Assembly: GCA_040755615.1 (NCBI GenBank)
Contig: JBFMAL010000011.1
Location: 1 to 64,000, forward strand
Origin: DYEP01 sp040755615
GTDB lineage: Bacteria; Bacillota; Sulfobacillia; DUSP01; DYEP01
DNA length: 64,000 nucleotides
Direction of reading: 5' to 3'
In this document: piece after piece, positions 52,726 through 61,861 of the stretch
Numbering within the stretch: the stretch's first letter is position 1
Layout of the letters: every line of letters begins with the position of its first letter
Position numbers and translations under genes: made by a program
The notes under the pieces: generated by a model
The model's input: the letters and a program-made list of their open reading frames with translations, nothing else
What the model was told of the DNA's origin: nothing
Database searches by the model: none

Positions 52726-54071
52726 CTTCTTCCCCCTCCGTAAAGGTTGTTGAGGCTTACAAGCTGCCCCGCGAGCCAGGTACTCTGCGCGTTCATCACA
52801 CTGAGGGTTTTTTCAAGAGCGGTGAATTCCCTTACCATTCGGGATTCTCTCATACTGAGACGTTGATTCATCCGGTCGGCTTGTTTTTCGATATCTTCTA
52901 TCCGGAGTTTGAGCCCTTTTTCCCGGCTCACGATTACTCCGTGATACGTGTCCGTCAGCATAGATAGCACTTCCTGCACCCTCGGGACAAAGCCCTTGAC
53001 ACTGTCGTCGGCGGAGAAGAACCTTTGTACCCCCGCAGCGTCTGTCTCGAGCGCTTTCCTGAGAGCAGCATCATCCAGCTGCAGCAGCCCCTTTTTGTCG
53101 ATAGTTGATAGCCCGACATCCCGCAACACGCGGAAAGGAGATGCCTCATCTCCCAGCACGAAACTGGCCATGGCTCTTAAGTTCATCTCTATCCGGCGAA
53201 GCACGGAATCTCCCGACAGACTCCCTGTGCCCAGGTTCGTTCCGACCCAGGACAGCGTGTCGTTATAGGCATCGATGAATTCCCGGAGCCTTGAGATAGT
53301 GTGGTCGTGGTCCGCGCTTACCGTGATGGTGGTCTCCAGGTTGTTCGCATTGAGCAGGGTGAACGTAAGACCGGGTACGACGTCGCTCAACACGTTGCTA
53401 TCCCGAGTCACTTCCAGTCCGTTAATCCAGAGCCTTGCATCCTGAGCCTGGCGGATCTCGTTTGAAAGACTTCCGTCAGTCTGAAGGATCCCGAGTTCAA
53501 CCAGTACTCTTGTTTCCGGGTCGTCCTCAAAGACGAGGCGGTTGTCCGCTCCCGTGCGGGACATGGTAAATACCAGCCGGTTGTCAATGATCTGCACCGT
53601 GAAGGGACTGTCCTTGATCTGGTTCATCTTACTCCAGAGGGTCTGGATACTATCCTCGGCGGTTACCTGAACCTCCATGGAATTAATCCGAAAACTGCCT
53701 GAGAGGTTAAGAGGCTGCGCAGGGTCTGCGAACCTGCCTGATGCCACTTGATGGGCTTTGGCAATCGTCTCGACCCTCACCTGGTATGTGCCGGTCTGGG
53801 CCGATGTGGAAGCGCTGACTTTCAATACATCCTCAGAAGGATTTGTGACTTTCTTCGCTTGATAGGCAGATGGCTGGGATAAAAGAGATGCTTTTTCGCC
53901 CAGCTTACCCAGTTTTGTCAGGAGAGACTCCCACGCGGTCTTTGCTGCGTTGAGCTGGGTTTTCTTCTTCTGGAGCGCGTCAACCGACCTCCTTTCCAGC
54001 GCCATCAGCTGGTCGATGACTTGTGACCAGTTTATTCCGGAACCAAGCCCGCTGACTGATATACCTGCCAT
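52722..54071 (-). CDS. fliD: Flagellar filament cap protein FliD
   Basis: A ~449-residue hook-associated protein 2. ATG 54071 follows AAGGAGGG. The N-terminus VSGLGSGINWSQVIDQLMALERR and the C-terminal coiled coil (IEKQADRMNQRLSMRESRMVREFTALEKTLSVMNAQSTWLAGQL) are typical. It caps the growing filament and guides flagellin assembly. It is flanked by flaG and fliS. Confidence 0.93.
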   Translation of the reverse strand: MAGISVSGLGSGINWSQVIDQLMALERRSVDALQKKKTQLNAAKTAWESLLTKLGKLGEKASLLSQPSAYQAKKVTNPSEDVLKVSASTSAQTGTYQVRVETIAKAHQVASGRFADPAQPLNLSGSFRINSMEVQVTAEDSIQTLWSKMNQIKDSPFTVQIIDNRLVFTMSRTGADNRLVFEDDPETRVLVELGILQTDGSLSNEIRQAQDARLWINGLEVTRDSNVLSDVVPGLTFTLLNANNLETTITVSADHDHTISRLREFIDAYNDTLSWVGTNLGTGSLSGDSVLRRIEMNLRAMASFVLGDEASPFRVLRDVGLSTIDKKGLLQLDDAALRKALETDAAGVQRFFSADDSVKGFVPRVQEVLSMLTDTYHGVIVSREKGLKLRIEDIEKQADRMNQRLSMRESRMVREFTALEKTLSVMNAQSTWLAGQLVSLNNLYGGGRR

Positions 54072-54084
54072 TTCGTGTCCCTCC

Positions 54085-54417
54085 TTAGCAGCGTTCATCC
54101 AGTATTAAGCCGATGTACTCAAGGATCCTCGCGAATACTTTCAAAAGCTGTTCGGGCGGGATGATCCTTAAGACTTCACCGGTTTTTGCGTCCTTTACAA
54201 AAACCACGGGCTTGTTGGAGGCTTCGTGAATACCGTAATCATACTGCATATTTCCAGCCGCGAGGTCCCTGTTCATCTCGTCGAGCAGATGCTCCCACGC
54301 TCGAGATTTCCGTGCCGCGGCCTGTACGTCGCCGCGCTCAACCTCGTTTGCCGATTCCTGACCCACCCACCTGGGGCCGAAAGCATTTGTTACACCGGAG
54401 ATCTTCACAGTGTCCAC
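54085..54417 (-). CDS. flaG: FlaG-family flagellar protein
   Basis: A ~110-residue protein. GTG 54417 with a G-run upstream is chosen; the longer ORF overlaps the glycosyltransferase gene. The conserved C-terminal part NMQYDYGIHEASNKPVVFVK followed by EVLRIIPPEQLLKV is the FlaG hallmark (DxxTGEVIRQIPPEE). FlaG affects filament length in several bacteria. It lies 5 bp after the glycosyltransferase gene and 13 bp before fliD. Confidence 0.85.
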   Translation of the reverse strand: MDTVKISGVTNAFGPRWVGQESANEVERGDVQAAARKSRAWEHLLDEMNRDLAAGNMQYDYGIHEASNKPVVFVKDAKTGEVLRIIPPEQLLKVFARILEYIGLILDERC

Positions 54418-54422
54418 GCCCC

Positions 54423-57194
54423 CTAGACCGCTTTGCTCTCTGCGACCTCCAAGGCCGCTTTGTAAAACAGTTCCGCATCGTCCGAGAGTCCTTTTTCCCT
54501 GGCCGCATCCCCCAGCATACGATATATCCAGGCTTCCATGCAGCCCGCCTGAACGGCTGAAATGCCCTCCTCGACGGCAGAGTCGTGAAAGCCATAAGTC
54601 CGGTATAAATCGCAAAGTGCCACATGACGGTTCATATCCGTGTCACTCAACCTTTCTGTCAGGCAAAGCGCTCTCCCAAATAGGGTGAACTCACGAAGTT
54701 CAAGGAGGTGCCCAAGCAATGACCATACCGCCTTCTTCCATCCGGACCATATGAAGTCTCTTGCATCACCTGACATCGCCCCTGCCAGGCAGGAGACGAC
54801 AGCGCCTAGAGGCGGGGGCAGTTCTGCACACCGCGCCACGTCGCTCTTGACGGCGCAAATGGCAAACACCGGGGCCCTAGCCCAATCCTCTTGCTGCGAC
54901 TTTACCAGGGTTTCCCAGGCCTCTTCGTATCTTTTGGCCCGTATCATGCAGAGTGCAATTTCTGTCCCTGTCGCCTCTCGTGGGAAGTAGCGCCCGACCA
55001 GTGACGAACGGCCCTTCGCTCTCAATACATCTACGACGGCCGTCCGGACGCCGGGGGATGAAAGATCCACCACACTGCCCAGGGCACTCTCAATAACCCC
55101 AGGCTCTGTGTCCAGTAAAGCCGAGACCAGGCCGGCGGCCGCCGGCGCGTAGAATCTATTGATCTGCAGGGCCCTCTCGAACATCCGTCGCGCCGTATTC
55201 TTTTGGCCGATCTCTGCAGAGATTTCGCCCAGATCGCACAGGGCCCTGAAGGTACCCCGGCCAAAGACCCTGGGGTACACGGGAGGTGCTTCACCCATTT
55301 GCACGCAGGTGGCGAGGTCTTCCGCCGCGCCCGCCAGATCTCCCATTCGCCTTCTTAGCAAAGAACGCATGTATACCAGGTCGGTGAACCTGGGATGGTG
55401 CACCAGTGCCTCGTTTAAGACATCGATCCCTTGCTGGCCCTGTCCTGAGTTGTGAAGACATATAGCCAGTTCCAGCGCCAGTACTCCTGTGTATGCCGGG
55501 CTGTGATCTTTCACCCGTTTCCAGGCATCATACAGTACGCGTTGAGCTTCCTGCCAGCGTTGCATCCCGGCAAGCTGCCAGCCCAGGTTGAACAGGGTGA
55601 GACAGTCTCCCGGCTTCTTCCTTTGCTCCTGCCGGAGAATGGTGAGATTGCGATTGTTCTTGTCCTTTTGCCTCATGTGCGAATCCAGGTAGCCGTAATG
55701 GAGGATATTCACGTCTGACCGGCCGATTTTCCCCCGCTTCAGTATGGCCGGAGTAATCTGTTCATGCAGCGCGCCTTCAAACCTGAATGAGGGGTGGTTT
55801 CTGAAGAGCCGGCACGACAGCAGCGAAAATGTGTCAACTCCGTCGTGGGAGCAAGACATAATATTGAAGTATAAGCCTGCAAACCTCTCCTGATTGACTG
55901 CCTCAGCAAGCAGGCGATAATTAGGCGCCAACAATATCTCGTCGGCATCAAGGTAGAGTATCCAATCGCCTGTCGCATATGAGAGGCTCTGGTTCCTGGC
56001 CCTGGCAAAGTCGTTTTCCCACGGGTGGTGGTAAACCGTGGCCCCGTGTTCTTCGGCTATTTCCACAGTCCTGTCGACGGAGCCTGTGTCGACCACCACC
56101 ATTTCGTCAACGCAGGGAGCGGCGTTTTTCAGACACAACCCGATGTTGTCTTCCTCGTTTTTTACAATCATGCACAGGCTTATCCGCGGTCTTTTCCTGG
56201 TATGGCAGTCCTTTTCGAAGGTCTCTTCCAGCCTGTCGATGACCCTGTCCCAGGATCGCTCGAGGGCCGTCTCCCTTCCCCGTCTGACCAGCGTTTGCCG
56301 AAGCTCCGGGCACTCGATCAATTGCCTGATGGCGCCAGCCATAGCGTTGGCATCTCTCACGGGCACAAGCAGCGCGTTTTCCCCGTGCACGGCGTATTCC
56401 CTCACACCTTCGTTGTCGGTGGTCACCACGGCAGTGCCACAGGCCATGGCCTCAAGGGGAGGAAGGGAAAACGACTCATAGTGTGAGCCGGAGACAAGAA
56501 TATCGCAATCGGAATACGTCTGTGCCAGTTCTTCCTGGGTCGGCCGGACGATCACTTCACACGGGATGTCCGTGTTCACAAACTCTGTCTGCGACACCCG
56601 GACCAGCTCAAACTCCACGCCTTCAGACCTGAGGTTTTTCAGCGCCCTGTAGATATCGTCTATTCCTTTGAACTTCAGCTTCTCGTTGCCGACCACCAGT
56701 ATCCTGGGTATGCTGCGGACCTTCCGGGCACGGGGATAAAACAGATCCACATCCACCCCGTTTCCGATCTTCACCGACTCCCGGCCGTATTGCTCTTTTA
56801 GGCGTCTTGATACGCACGCCGAAACCGAGAGCAGCCGGAGGGGAAGCCGGTACGATTGGTCCGAGAGCCGTTTCCAGTTTAAAACGCCGGGGTCATCCCC
56901 AAAGAAGAACTCGTCCCCCTGGACCAGGTAGTACCCGACTGCTTCCTTTGCGGCCAGTGCATCGCGGGCATGATTGAAGAAGGTAGCGACCACCACGTCG
57001 GATGGGGGTATGTACGCTGACATCTCACCGGAACACGGGATTACTTCGGTCTTTAAGTCGAACCACTCAGGTTGGCCGTCGCTGGACACCACGTACACAT
57101 TGTGCCCCCTGCCGATCAGACGGTTGACGTGCTCAAAGATAACCCGCGCGCCCCCGGTGATGTTTGAACTGCCCAGAAGGTAGGTGATCTTCAT
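54423..57194 (-). CDS. GT4-GT2-TPR fusion glycosyltransferase, probably flagellin-modifying
   Basis: A ~923-residue fusion. ATG 57194 follows GGGGGGTTGG. Residues 1-340 are a GT-B, group 1 transferase (SSNITGGARVIFEHVNRL, VSGSHYESFSLPPLEAMACGTAVV). About 352-560 is a GT-A, group 2 transferase (ISLCMIVKNEEDNIGLCL, VVDTGSVDRT, DxD as LYLDADEI). The remainder is TPR-like helical repeats (CLTLFNLGWQLAGMQRWQEA and others). It lies between hag and flaG in the flagellar operon, so it probably glycosylates flagellin on Ser/Thr. The target is inferred from context. Confidence 0.85.
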   Translation of the reverse strand: MKITYLLGSSNITGGARVIFEHVNRLIGRGHNVYVVSSDGQPEWFDLKTEVIPCSGEMSAYIPPSDVVVATFFNHARDALAAKEAVGYYLVQGDEFFFGDDPGVLNWKRLSDQSYRLPLRLLSVSACVSRRLKEQYGRESVKIGNGVDVDLFYPRARKVRSIPRILVVGNEKLKFKGIDDIYRALKNLRSEGVEFELVRVSQTEFVNTDIPCEVIVRPTQEELAQTYSDCDILVSGSHYESFSLPPLEAMACGTAVVTTDNEGVREYAVHGENALLVPVRDANAMAGAIRQLIECPELRQTLVRRGRETALERSWDRVIDRLEETFEKDCHTRKRPRISLCMIVKNEEDNIGLCLKNAAPCVDEMVVVDTGSVDRTVEIAEEHGATVYHHPWENDFARARNQSLSYATGDWILYLDADEILLAPNYRLLAEAVNQERFAGLYFNIMSCSHDGVDTFSLLSCRLFRNHPSFRFEGALHEQITPAILKRGKIGRSDVNILHYGYLDSHMRQKDKNNRNLTILRQEQRKKPGDCLTLFNLGWQLAGMQRWQEAQRVLYDAWKRVKDHSPAYTGVLALELAICLHNSGQGQQGIDVLNEALVHHPRFTDLVYMRSLLRRRMGDLAGAAEDLATCVQMGEAPPVYPRVFGRGTFRALCDLGEISAEIGQKNTARRMFERALQINRFYAPAAAGLVSALLDTEPGVIESALGSVVDLSSPGVRTAVVDVLRAKGRSSLVGRYFPREATGTEIALCMIRAKRYEEAWETLVKSQQEDWARAPVFAICAVKSDVARCAELPPPLGAVVSCLAGAMSGDARDFIWSGWKKAVWSLLGHLLELREFTLFGRALCLTERLSDTDMNRHVALCDLYRTYGFHDSAVEEGISAVQAGCMEAWIYRMLGDAAREKGLSDDAELFYKAALEVAESKAV

Positions 57195-57273
57195 GAAAAA
57201 CCAACCCCCCCTTGTTGCAACACGGCGGCCAGCCCGAGAGCCGGCCGCCCTGTTACCTGAACCTGACATGCGT

Positions 57274-58086
57274 CTATCCGAGTAATCGTAGCACCGCCTG
57301 AGGCGCCATGTTTGCCTGGGCCAGCATGGCAGTGCCCGCTTGCTGCAGAATCTGGAGTCTTGTGAAGTTCATCATCTCCTGCGCCATATCTACGTCCCTG
57401 ATACGCGAATTGGCTGCCTGGAGGTTTTCCGATGCCACGCCGAGGTTGGCGATGGTGTGCTCGAGCCGGTTCTGATACCCACCGAGCTTGGCGCGTTCGG
57501 TGGATACGGTCTTGATGGCCGCATCGAGCGAGGTGACGGCAGCGTTTGCGTTTGCAGTGACGTCTATGGAATTTACCGCAAGCGATGCTGCCCTCATTGA
57601 ATCCAGAACCACATCTATTGTCTGTCCGGCGTTGGCGCCGATCTGGAAGGTGATGGTTCCCGCCGTTCCGTTCAAAATCTTCATGGTATTGAACTCTGTG
57701 GTGTCTGCAATACGATCGATTTCCTTAATGAGCTGGGAGATCTCTTGCTGTATGGCTGCCTTGTCATCGTTTGACAAGGTTCCGTTGGCGGCCTGGACCG
57801 CCAGTTCGCGCATTCTCTGAAGAATATTGTGGGTTTCGTTCAGCGCGCCTTCAGCCGTCTGGATAAGGGATATGCCGTCCTGCGCGTTCCTGATGGCCTG
57901 GTTTAAGCCTCTTACCTGACTGCTCAACTTCTCGGAGATGGCTAGCCCTGCCGCGTCGTCTGACGCACGGTTGATTCGTAGTCCGGAGGAGAGTCTCTCC
58001 ATCGACTTGGAGAGCGCACCCGATGTCGCTAAAAGATTTCTGTGGGAGTTTAACGCTTCAATGTTGGTGTTGATCCTCAGACCCAT
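57274..58086 (-). CDS. hag: Flagellin
   Basis: A ~270-residue filament protein with only the D0/D1 core: N-terminal LRINTNIEALNSHRNLLAT, SMERLSSGLRINRASDDAAGLAIS, and C-terminal DVDMAQEMMNFTRLQILQQAGTAMLAQANMAPQAVLRLL. The variable D2/D3 region is minimal, as in B. subtilis Hag. ATG 58086 (MGLRINT) is preferred over 58098, which abuts AAGGAGG. The leader is GGA-rich and contains a 10-bp hairpin; csrA and fliW lie just upstream, so CsrA control is likely. Confidence 0.95.
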   Translation of the reverse strand: MGLRINTNIEALNSHRNLLATSGALSKSMERLSSGLRINRASDDAAGLAISEKLSSQVRGLNQAIRNAQDGISLIQTAEGALNETHNILQRMRELAVQAANGTLSNDDKAAIQQEISQLIKEIDRIADTTEFNTMKILNGTAGTITFQIGANAGQTIDVVLDSMRAASLAVNSIDVTANANAAVTSLDAAIKTVSTERAKLGGYQNRLEHTIANLGVASENLQAANSRIRDVDMAQEMMNFTRLQILQQAGTAMLAQANMAPQAVLRLLG

Positions 58087-58161
58087 TCTTGTTTTCATCC
58101 TCCTTGATGTTTTTCCCTGGGCCTCCCTGCCCCGGGTGGACTTGGTTTGGTTCCCTTACCT

Positions 58162-58188
58162 CCCAGGCGGTCGGCCGAACCGCCTGGG
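58162..58188 (-). promoter_or_regulatory. 10-bp hairpin and GGA motifs in the flagellin leader
   Basis: CCCAGGCGGT and ACCGCCTGGG form a perfect stem over a 7-nt loop. Between it and the hag start the minus-strand leader contains several GGA/AGGGA motifs, including one at the Shine-Dalgarno site, the kind of sites CsrA binds. Confidence 0.6.
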
Positions 58189-58265
58189 GGTCCGGGATGG
58201 CCGGGGTATGCATCCTCTTCTCCGGCGCCGGAATCGAAGGAGTGCATAATTTAGTTTCACTACCT

Positions 58266-58293
58266 TTATCGATGAAATCGCTCGAGTACTTCA
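58266..58293 (-). promoter_or_regulatory. SigD-like promoter for hag
   Basis: On the minus strand TGAA (58293-58290), 16 bp and ATCGATAA (58273-58266). It resembles the sigma-D/28 pattern TAAA-N15/16-GCCGATAA. The flgM promoter candidate has the same 16-bp spacing. The match is partial. Confidence 0.45.
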
Positions 58294-58311
58294 GTACCAG
58301 TTTGGGGAAAA

Positions 58312-58338
58312 TGAAAAAACCCGGGTTTTACCCAGGTA
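58312..58338 (-). terminator. Terminator between csrA and hag
   Basis: In the minus direction CCTGGGT-AAA-ACCCGGG-TTTTTT forms a 7-bp stem followed by a T-run. It ends the flgM-csrA transcript and lets hag be transcribed separately. Confidence 0.75.
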
Positions 58339-58364
58339 ACAAGCCATTTTGCCTGTGAGGTCTC

Positions 58365-58595
58365 TTACTTCTGCTCCAGGATCCGCGCCAGCCGGTCAGG
58401 CCCGACGTACGGAGCCTCGGCGGCGCGCTTGTTCTCACGCTCGATCTCCTCGAAGACCTCTTTCCTGTATATCCTGGTAGCGGAAGGCGCCCTGATACCG
58501 ATCTTGACCTGTTCGCCCTTGATCTCCACCACCATGATCTCTATCGAGTCGCCCACCAATATAGACTCGTTGACCTTCCTGGTAAGAACAAGCAT
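58365..58595 (-). CDS. csrA: Carbon storage regulator CsrA
   Basis: A 76-residue RNA-binding dimer. ATG 58595 follows AAGGAGG; the longer frame overlaps fliW. The N-terminal MLVLTRKVNESILVGDSIEI and IGIRAPSATRIYRKEVFEEI are canonical, and both RNA-contacting strands are intact. In B. subtilis CsrA blocks hag translation and is sequestered by FliW; fliW precedes csrA here and hag follows, which is the same arrangement. Confidence 0.96.
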   Translation of the reverse strand: MLVLTRKVNESILVGDSIEIMVVEIKGEQVKIGIRAPSATRIYRKEVFEEIERENKRAAEAPYVGPDRLARILEQK

Positions 58596-58623
58596 GGTGC
58601 GCCCTCCTTGGCTGATGGCGTGA

Positions 58624-59097
58624 TCAAGAAGCGTTACTGGTCGGCTGAACACTACGGCTGGCCAATGCCCGGTATTCATCAATTATGGGGTGACGTGTCG
58701 TATACCTCTCATCGGTCAATACAACCTGGCGCCCGATCCGCTTGCTCAGGTTTACCACCAGCGGACCCCGAAGGTTTGCCGTCATCCGCTCGGGATCCCT
58801 GGGAACTGATACGATGGCAAAGCATGCAATCTCGTCCTGACTGTCCAGCTGCAGCGCCTTACGGTCGTCATCGGAAATATGCGGGTTGTAGTCGGTCCTG
58901 AAGTAGCCGGGACGGACAACGATGAAAGCCAGCTCAGGTTGGTCCAGTGATTGCATCCATTTGAAGGCGACGGAACCGCCTACGTCGATTATAATATACC
59001 TCCTGGAGTTTGGAAACCCCAAAAGCCCATCAGGAAAGGTCAGGACGTCTTCCTCCCTGTACTGGATAACCCCAAAGCGCGTCGTCTCTATCTCCAT
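58624..59097 (-). CDS. fliW: Flagellar assembly factor FliW
   Basis: A 157-residue antagonist of CsrA. The N-terminal TTRFGVIQYREEDVLTFPDG and later PELAFIVVRPGYFRTDY with CFAIVSVPRDPERMTANLRG are typical. FliW binds flagellin, and when flagellin is exported, the released FliW binds CsrA and frees hag translation. It lies between flgL and csrA. Confidence 0.94.
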   Translation of the reverse strand: MEIETTRFGVIQYREEDVLTFPDGLLGFPNSRRYIIIDVGGSVAFKWMQSLDQPELAFIVVRPGYFRTDYNPHISDDDRKALQLDSQDEIACFAIVSVPRDPERMTANLRGPLVVNLSKRIGRQVVLTDERYTTRHPIIDEYRALASRSVQPTSNAS

Positions 59098-59108
59098 GTT
59101 CGGCCCCC

Positions 59109-59978
59109 CTACCTGAGATAGTCCAGGAGTGACGGCTGAATAATCCGTGCCCCTGCTGAAAGGGCCGCCTGGTACGCATACTCCTGAGCTTTAAACAGGG
59201 TGACAGTCTCAGCAAAGTCGGCGTTCTCCGTCTCCGAGAGCAACTGCTCGGAGCTCAGCTTCACCAGCTGCTGACGTTCCTGCGTCAGCGATAGCTGAAC
59301 CATCCGTCCCCCCAATTCTGACAAAGTGGCCGTGAGGGTATCGATGACTGATTCGATTGATTCCATTACCGTACCGGAGAGCGCGGCGATATCAGCATCG
59401 TTGAGGGCTTGTATCAAGCTGTCAACAGCAAGGATGGCAGGTTGTATGGTGTCAATGCCGGAGACGTTGATTTTGACTAGTACGCCGTCGCCCACCTCCC
59501 TGTTGATATCACCTGCGTGGGTGCCGACCGCTCCGGACGCCTCAAATGGTTTAGTCAAAGTGCTATGCCCCCCAAATACATACCTGTCGCCGTGAGTCGT
59601 GTTTCCGGTCTGAATTAGACCGTCCCTTATAACGGCTGCCTCCTGCGCCATGGCCTGCCTTCCCGCTTCGCCAATAGCGCCGTTAACACCGCCCACTGCC
59701 AGTTCCTTCACGCGCATCACGTACGAAAGCGCTGTGCTCACGGCGTACTCCGTGGTTGTGAGCCAGTCCTGAGCCTCTTTTATATTGGCGGAGAACCGCT
59801 CCGTCTGGGCAATCTTGCTCCGCAGCCTCAGCGCGTTCACGGTGCCCACCGGGTTGTCTGAAGGAAAGCGTATCTGCCTTCCCGAAGACATCCTGTGCTG
59901 AAGCTCGGTGAGAGCTTTGCGGTTTTGCATCACGTCCGACAGAAACCTGTTCACCATCATAGAATCAGTCACGCGCAT
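59109..59978 (-). CDS. flgL: Flagellar hook-filament junction protein FlgL
   Basis: A 289-residue junction protein. The N-terminus VTDSMMVNRFLSDVMQNRKA and RMSSGRQIRFPSDNPVGTVNAL, and the C-terminal NADFAETVTLFKAQEYAYQA, are the conserved helices shared with flagellin. It joins FlgK to the filament. It lies 12 bp after flgK. Confidence 0.93.
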   Translation of the reverse strand: MRVTDSMMVNRFLSDVMQNRKALTELQHRMSSGRQIRFPSDNPVGTVNALRLRSKIAQTERFSANIKEAQDWLTTTEYAVSTALSYVMRVKELAVGGVNGAIGEAGRQAMAQEAAVIRDGLIQTGNTTHGDRYVFGGHSTLTKPFEASGAVGTHAGDINREVGDGVLVKINVSGIDTIQPAILAVDSLIQALNDADIAALSGTVMESIESVIDTLTATLSELGGRMVQLSLTQERQQLVKLSSEQLLSETENADFAETVTLFKAQEYAYQAALSAGARIIQPSLLDYLR

Positions 59979-59990
59979 CGCACTTTCCTC

Positions 59991-61370
59991 CTAGCGTCCC
60001 ACTCTGCCCATTCTCTCAATAATTACTTCGAGCATTTCATCGAAGGAGTTAATAACCCGTGCTGCTGCATTAAACGCATGCTGATATTTCAACAGCTCAG
60101 CCACCTCTTCGTCAAGCGACACCCCGCTAATAGACTCACGCTGGTATTCAATCTGTTCAACCAGCAGCATCTGATTTTCGGAAAGCCGTTTGGCCTCCTG
60201 ACTCAGCACCCCTATACCAGCGATGAAGCCTCGGAAGAAGTCGTCCACCGACGCTCCGCTGACGATGGGCTCCTGTCTGAAACGGGCCATCCGGAGCGCC
60301 ACCGAGCCATCTCCTACGTCCCCGGTCCCAGATGCTGCGATTCTGTCCGGGTTTCCGGCAAGGACAGGGGATACCGCAATATCCCAGGCGCCCGACCCGA
60401 CGAAAAAGTCTTCGCCCGGATTGCCGTCTCGATCGAATCCCGATCTATGCGTGGCATTCATGTAGCTGATGACAGAAGCCGCCAGCGTGTCGATGTCTCC
60501 TATCAGGGAAGGAATAACGTGGTCTCTCATCTGAAGATAGCCCGCGATCTGGCCTGCCTCGGGCTTTACTGACAGCGCCAGCCCCTGCCACTTTAAAGTC
60601 CCGTCTGAGAGCAACTCAATTTGCTGGAAATTATTCCCTGAGACCAGCACGCCACCGCCAACAAGTACATGGACGGTGTGATTCTTTGATGGCATGGAAA
60701 CGGCACCTGCCGACTTGGCCAGCTGCTCGACCAGCCGGTCCCTTTCATCCATTAGGTCGTTGGGAGACTGACCTGCTACTACAGCACGCTGTATCTGCTC
60801 GTTTACGGCCGCGAGCTGCCGCGCGGTGGCGTTGATCTCCCCGATCTTGGCCTCTATTGACAGGTTGATGCTAGACACGAGTTCGGTCAGCACCTGTCTA
60901 TGGTGCCTGAAGGCAACGGCTAGACTCCCGGCCTGTTTTATGACAGTGGTGCGTACTGCCCGGCTTTCCGGGTTGTTCGCCAGCTCCTGCAGGCTCTCCC
61001 AGAATTGGTCAAGCACCGAGCGGAGCCCAGCCTCTGAAGGCTCGTTGATAAGCGCCTCAACTTCCGAAAGGATTTGCTCCCTGGTCTGCCATTGTCCTAG
61101 CATGGCCTGGGCCTTTCTTGCCTGGAAGTCGAGAAAGGCGTTTCGTATGCGCCTTATGTCCTCTATGCGTACGCCGGTCCCGACCTGGATGGTTTCTCTC
61201 TCGCCCGCGCCGTGCAGCACTAAAGGAGGTGTGGTGGTCATACTCACCCGTTGTCTCGAATAGCCCCTCGTATTTGCGTTGGCAATATTATGGCCCGCCA
61301 CTTCCATCGCTCTCCTTTGAGCATCCATCGCACGGCGGGCTATCTCAATGCCAAAGAACTGACTTGTCAT
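59991..61370 (-). CDS. flgK: Flagellar hook-filament junction protein FlgK
   Basis: A ~459-residue junction protein. ATG 61370 follows AGAGGGGAATG and gives TSQFFGIEIARRAMDAQRRA; the frame extends further up into flgN. Conserved parts include AGHNIANANTRGYSRQRV and the C-terminal VSLDEEVAELLKYQHAFNAAARVI. It overlaps the end of flgN. It is on the short side for FlgK. Confidence 0.94.
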   Translation of the reverse strand: MTSQFFGIEIARRAMDAQRRAMEVAGHNIANANTRGYSRQRVSMTTTPPLVLHGAGERETIQVGTGVRIEDIRRIRNAFLDFQARKAQAMLGQWQTREQILSEVEALINEPSEAGLRSVLDQFWESLQELANNPESRAVRTTVIKQAGSLAVAFRHHRQVLTELVSSINLSIEAKIGEINATARQLAAVNEQIQRAVVAGQSPNDLMDERDRLVEQLAKSAGAVSMPSKNHTVHVLVGGGVLVSGNNFQQIELLSDGTLKWQGLALSVKPEAGQIAGYLQMRDHVIPSLIGDIDTLAASVISYMNATHRSGFDRDGNPGEDFFVGSGAWDIAVSPVLAGNPDRIAASGTGDVGDGSVALRMARFRQEPIVSGASVDDFFRGFIAGIGVLSQEAKRLSENQMLLVEQIEYQRESISGVSLDEEVAELLKYQHAFNAAARVINSFDEMLEVIIERMGRVGR

Positions 61371-61386
61371 GCTGTCATTCCCCTCT

Positions 61387-61848
61387 TTATGCCTTCTTGT
61401 CAAAAATGGCCTGGGCTGAGTCGGTCTGGCCTCCTGTCATGGTGCGGATAGAGAAGTCGATGTACCGGAGGGAATTTACAATCAGCTCCATGTTCATCTG
61501 GTTCTGGAGCGCCAGCTTTTCAAATACCTCGAAGAGCTGCTGCTTTACACTGGAAAGTGCAGCCTGCCTGTCAGTATCCAGTGCCTTTGCCATCTGGTCA
61601 AGCGTGGTGGTGTCCTCATCCATACCCAATCTGGTCGCTATTTCGCGTTGCAGGGACATGCGGCGCTCCTCCAGCCGGCCCGCCTTAAGGAGCAGCAGCT
61701 CCTCTGCAGAAACGACCTTGTCAAGCGCTTGGAGATCCCTGCCCACGAGCAGCTCGTGCTTTTTCTGCGACAGGCTGTAGAGGTCCTCGTAGAGCACGAC
61801 CTGCTGATCCAGCGTTCCGATCATTGCATCCACCAGTTGTTCCATCAA
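61387..61848 (-). CDS. flgN: FlgN-family flagellar export chaperone
   Basis: A 153-residue helical protein in the place of B. subtilis yvyG/flgN between flgM and flgK. It shows DQQVVLYEDLYSLSQKKHEL and LLKAGRLEERRMSLQREIA, typical of the FlgN family, which chaperones FlgK and FlgL. The start is GTG/ATG-like at 61848. Sequence conservation in the family is low, so location adds much of the support. Confidence 0.85.
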   Translation of the reverse strand: MMEQLVDAMIGTLDQQVVLYEDLYSLSQKKHELLVGRDLQALDKVVSAEELLLLKAGRLEERRMSLQREIATRLGMDEDTTTLDQMAKALDTDRQAALSSVKQQLFEVFEKLALQNQMNMELIVNSLRYIDFSIRTMTGGQTDSAQAIFDKKA

Positions 61849-61861
61849 AGCACCCCCCGTT

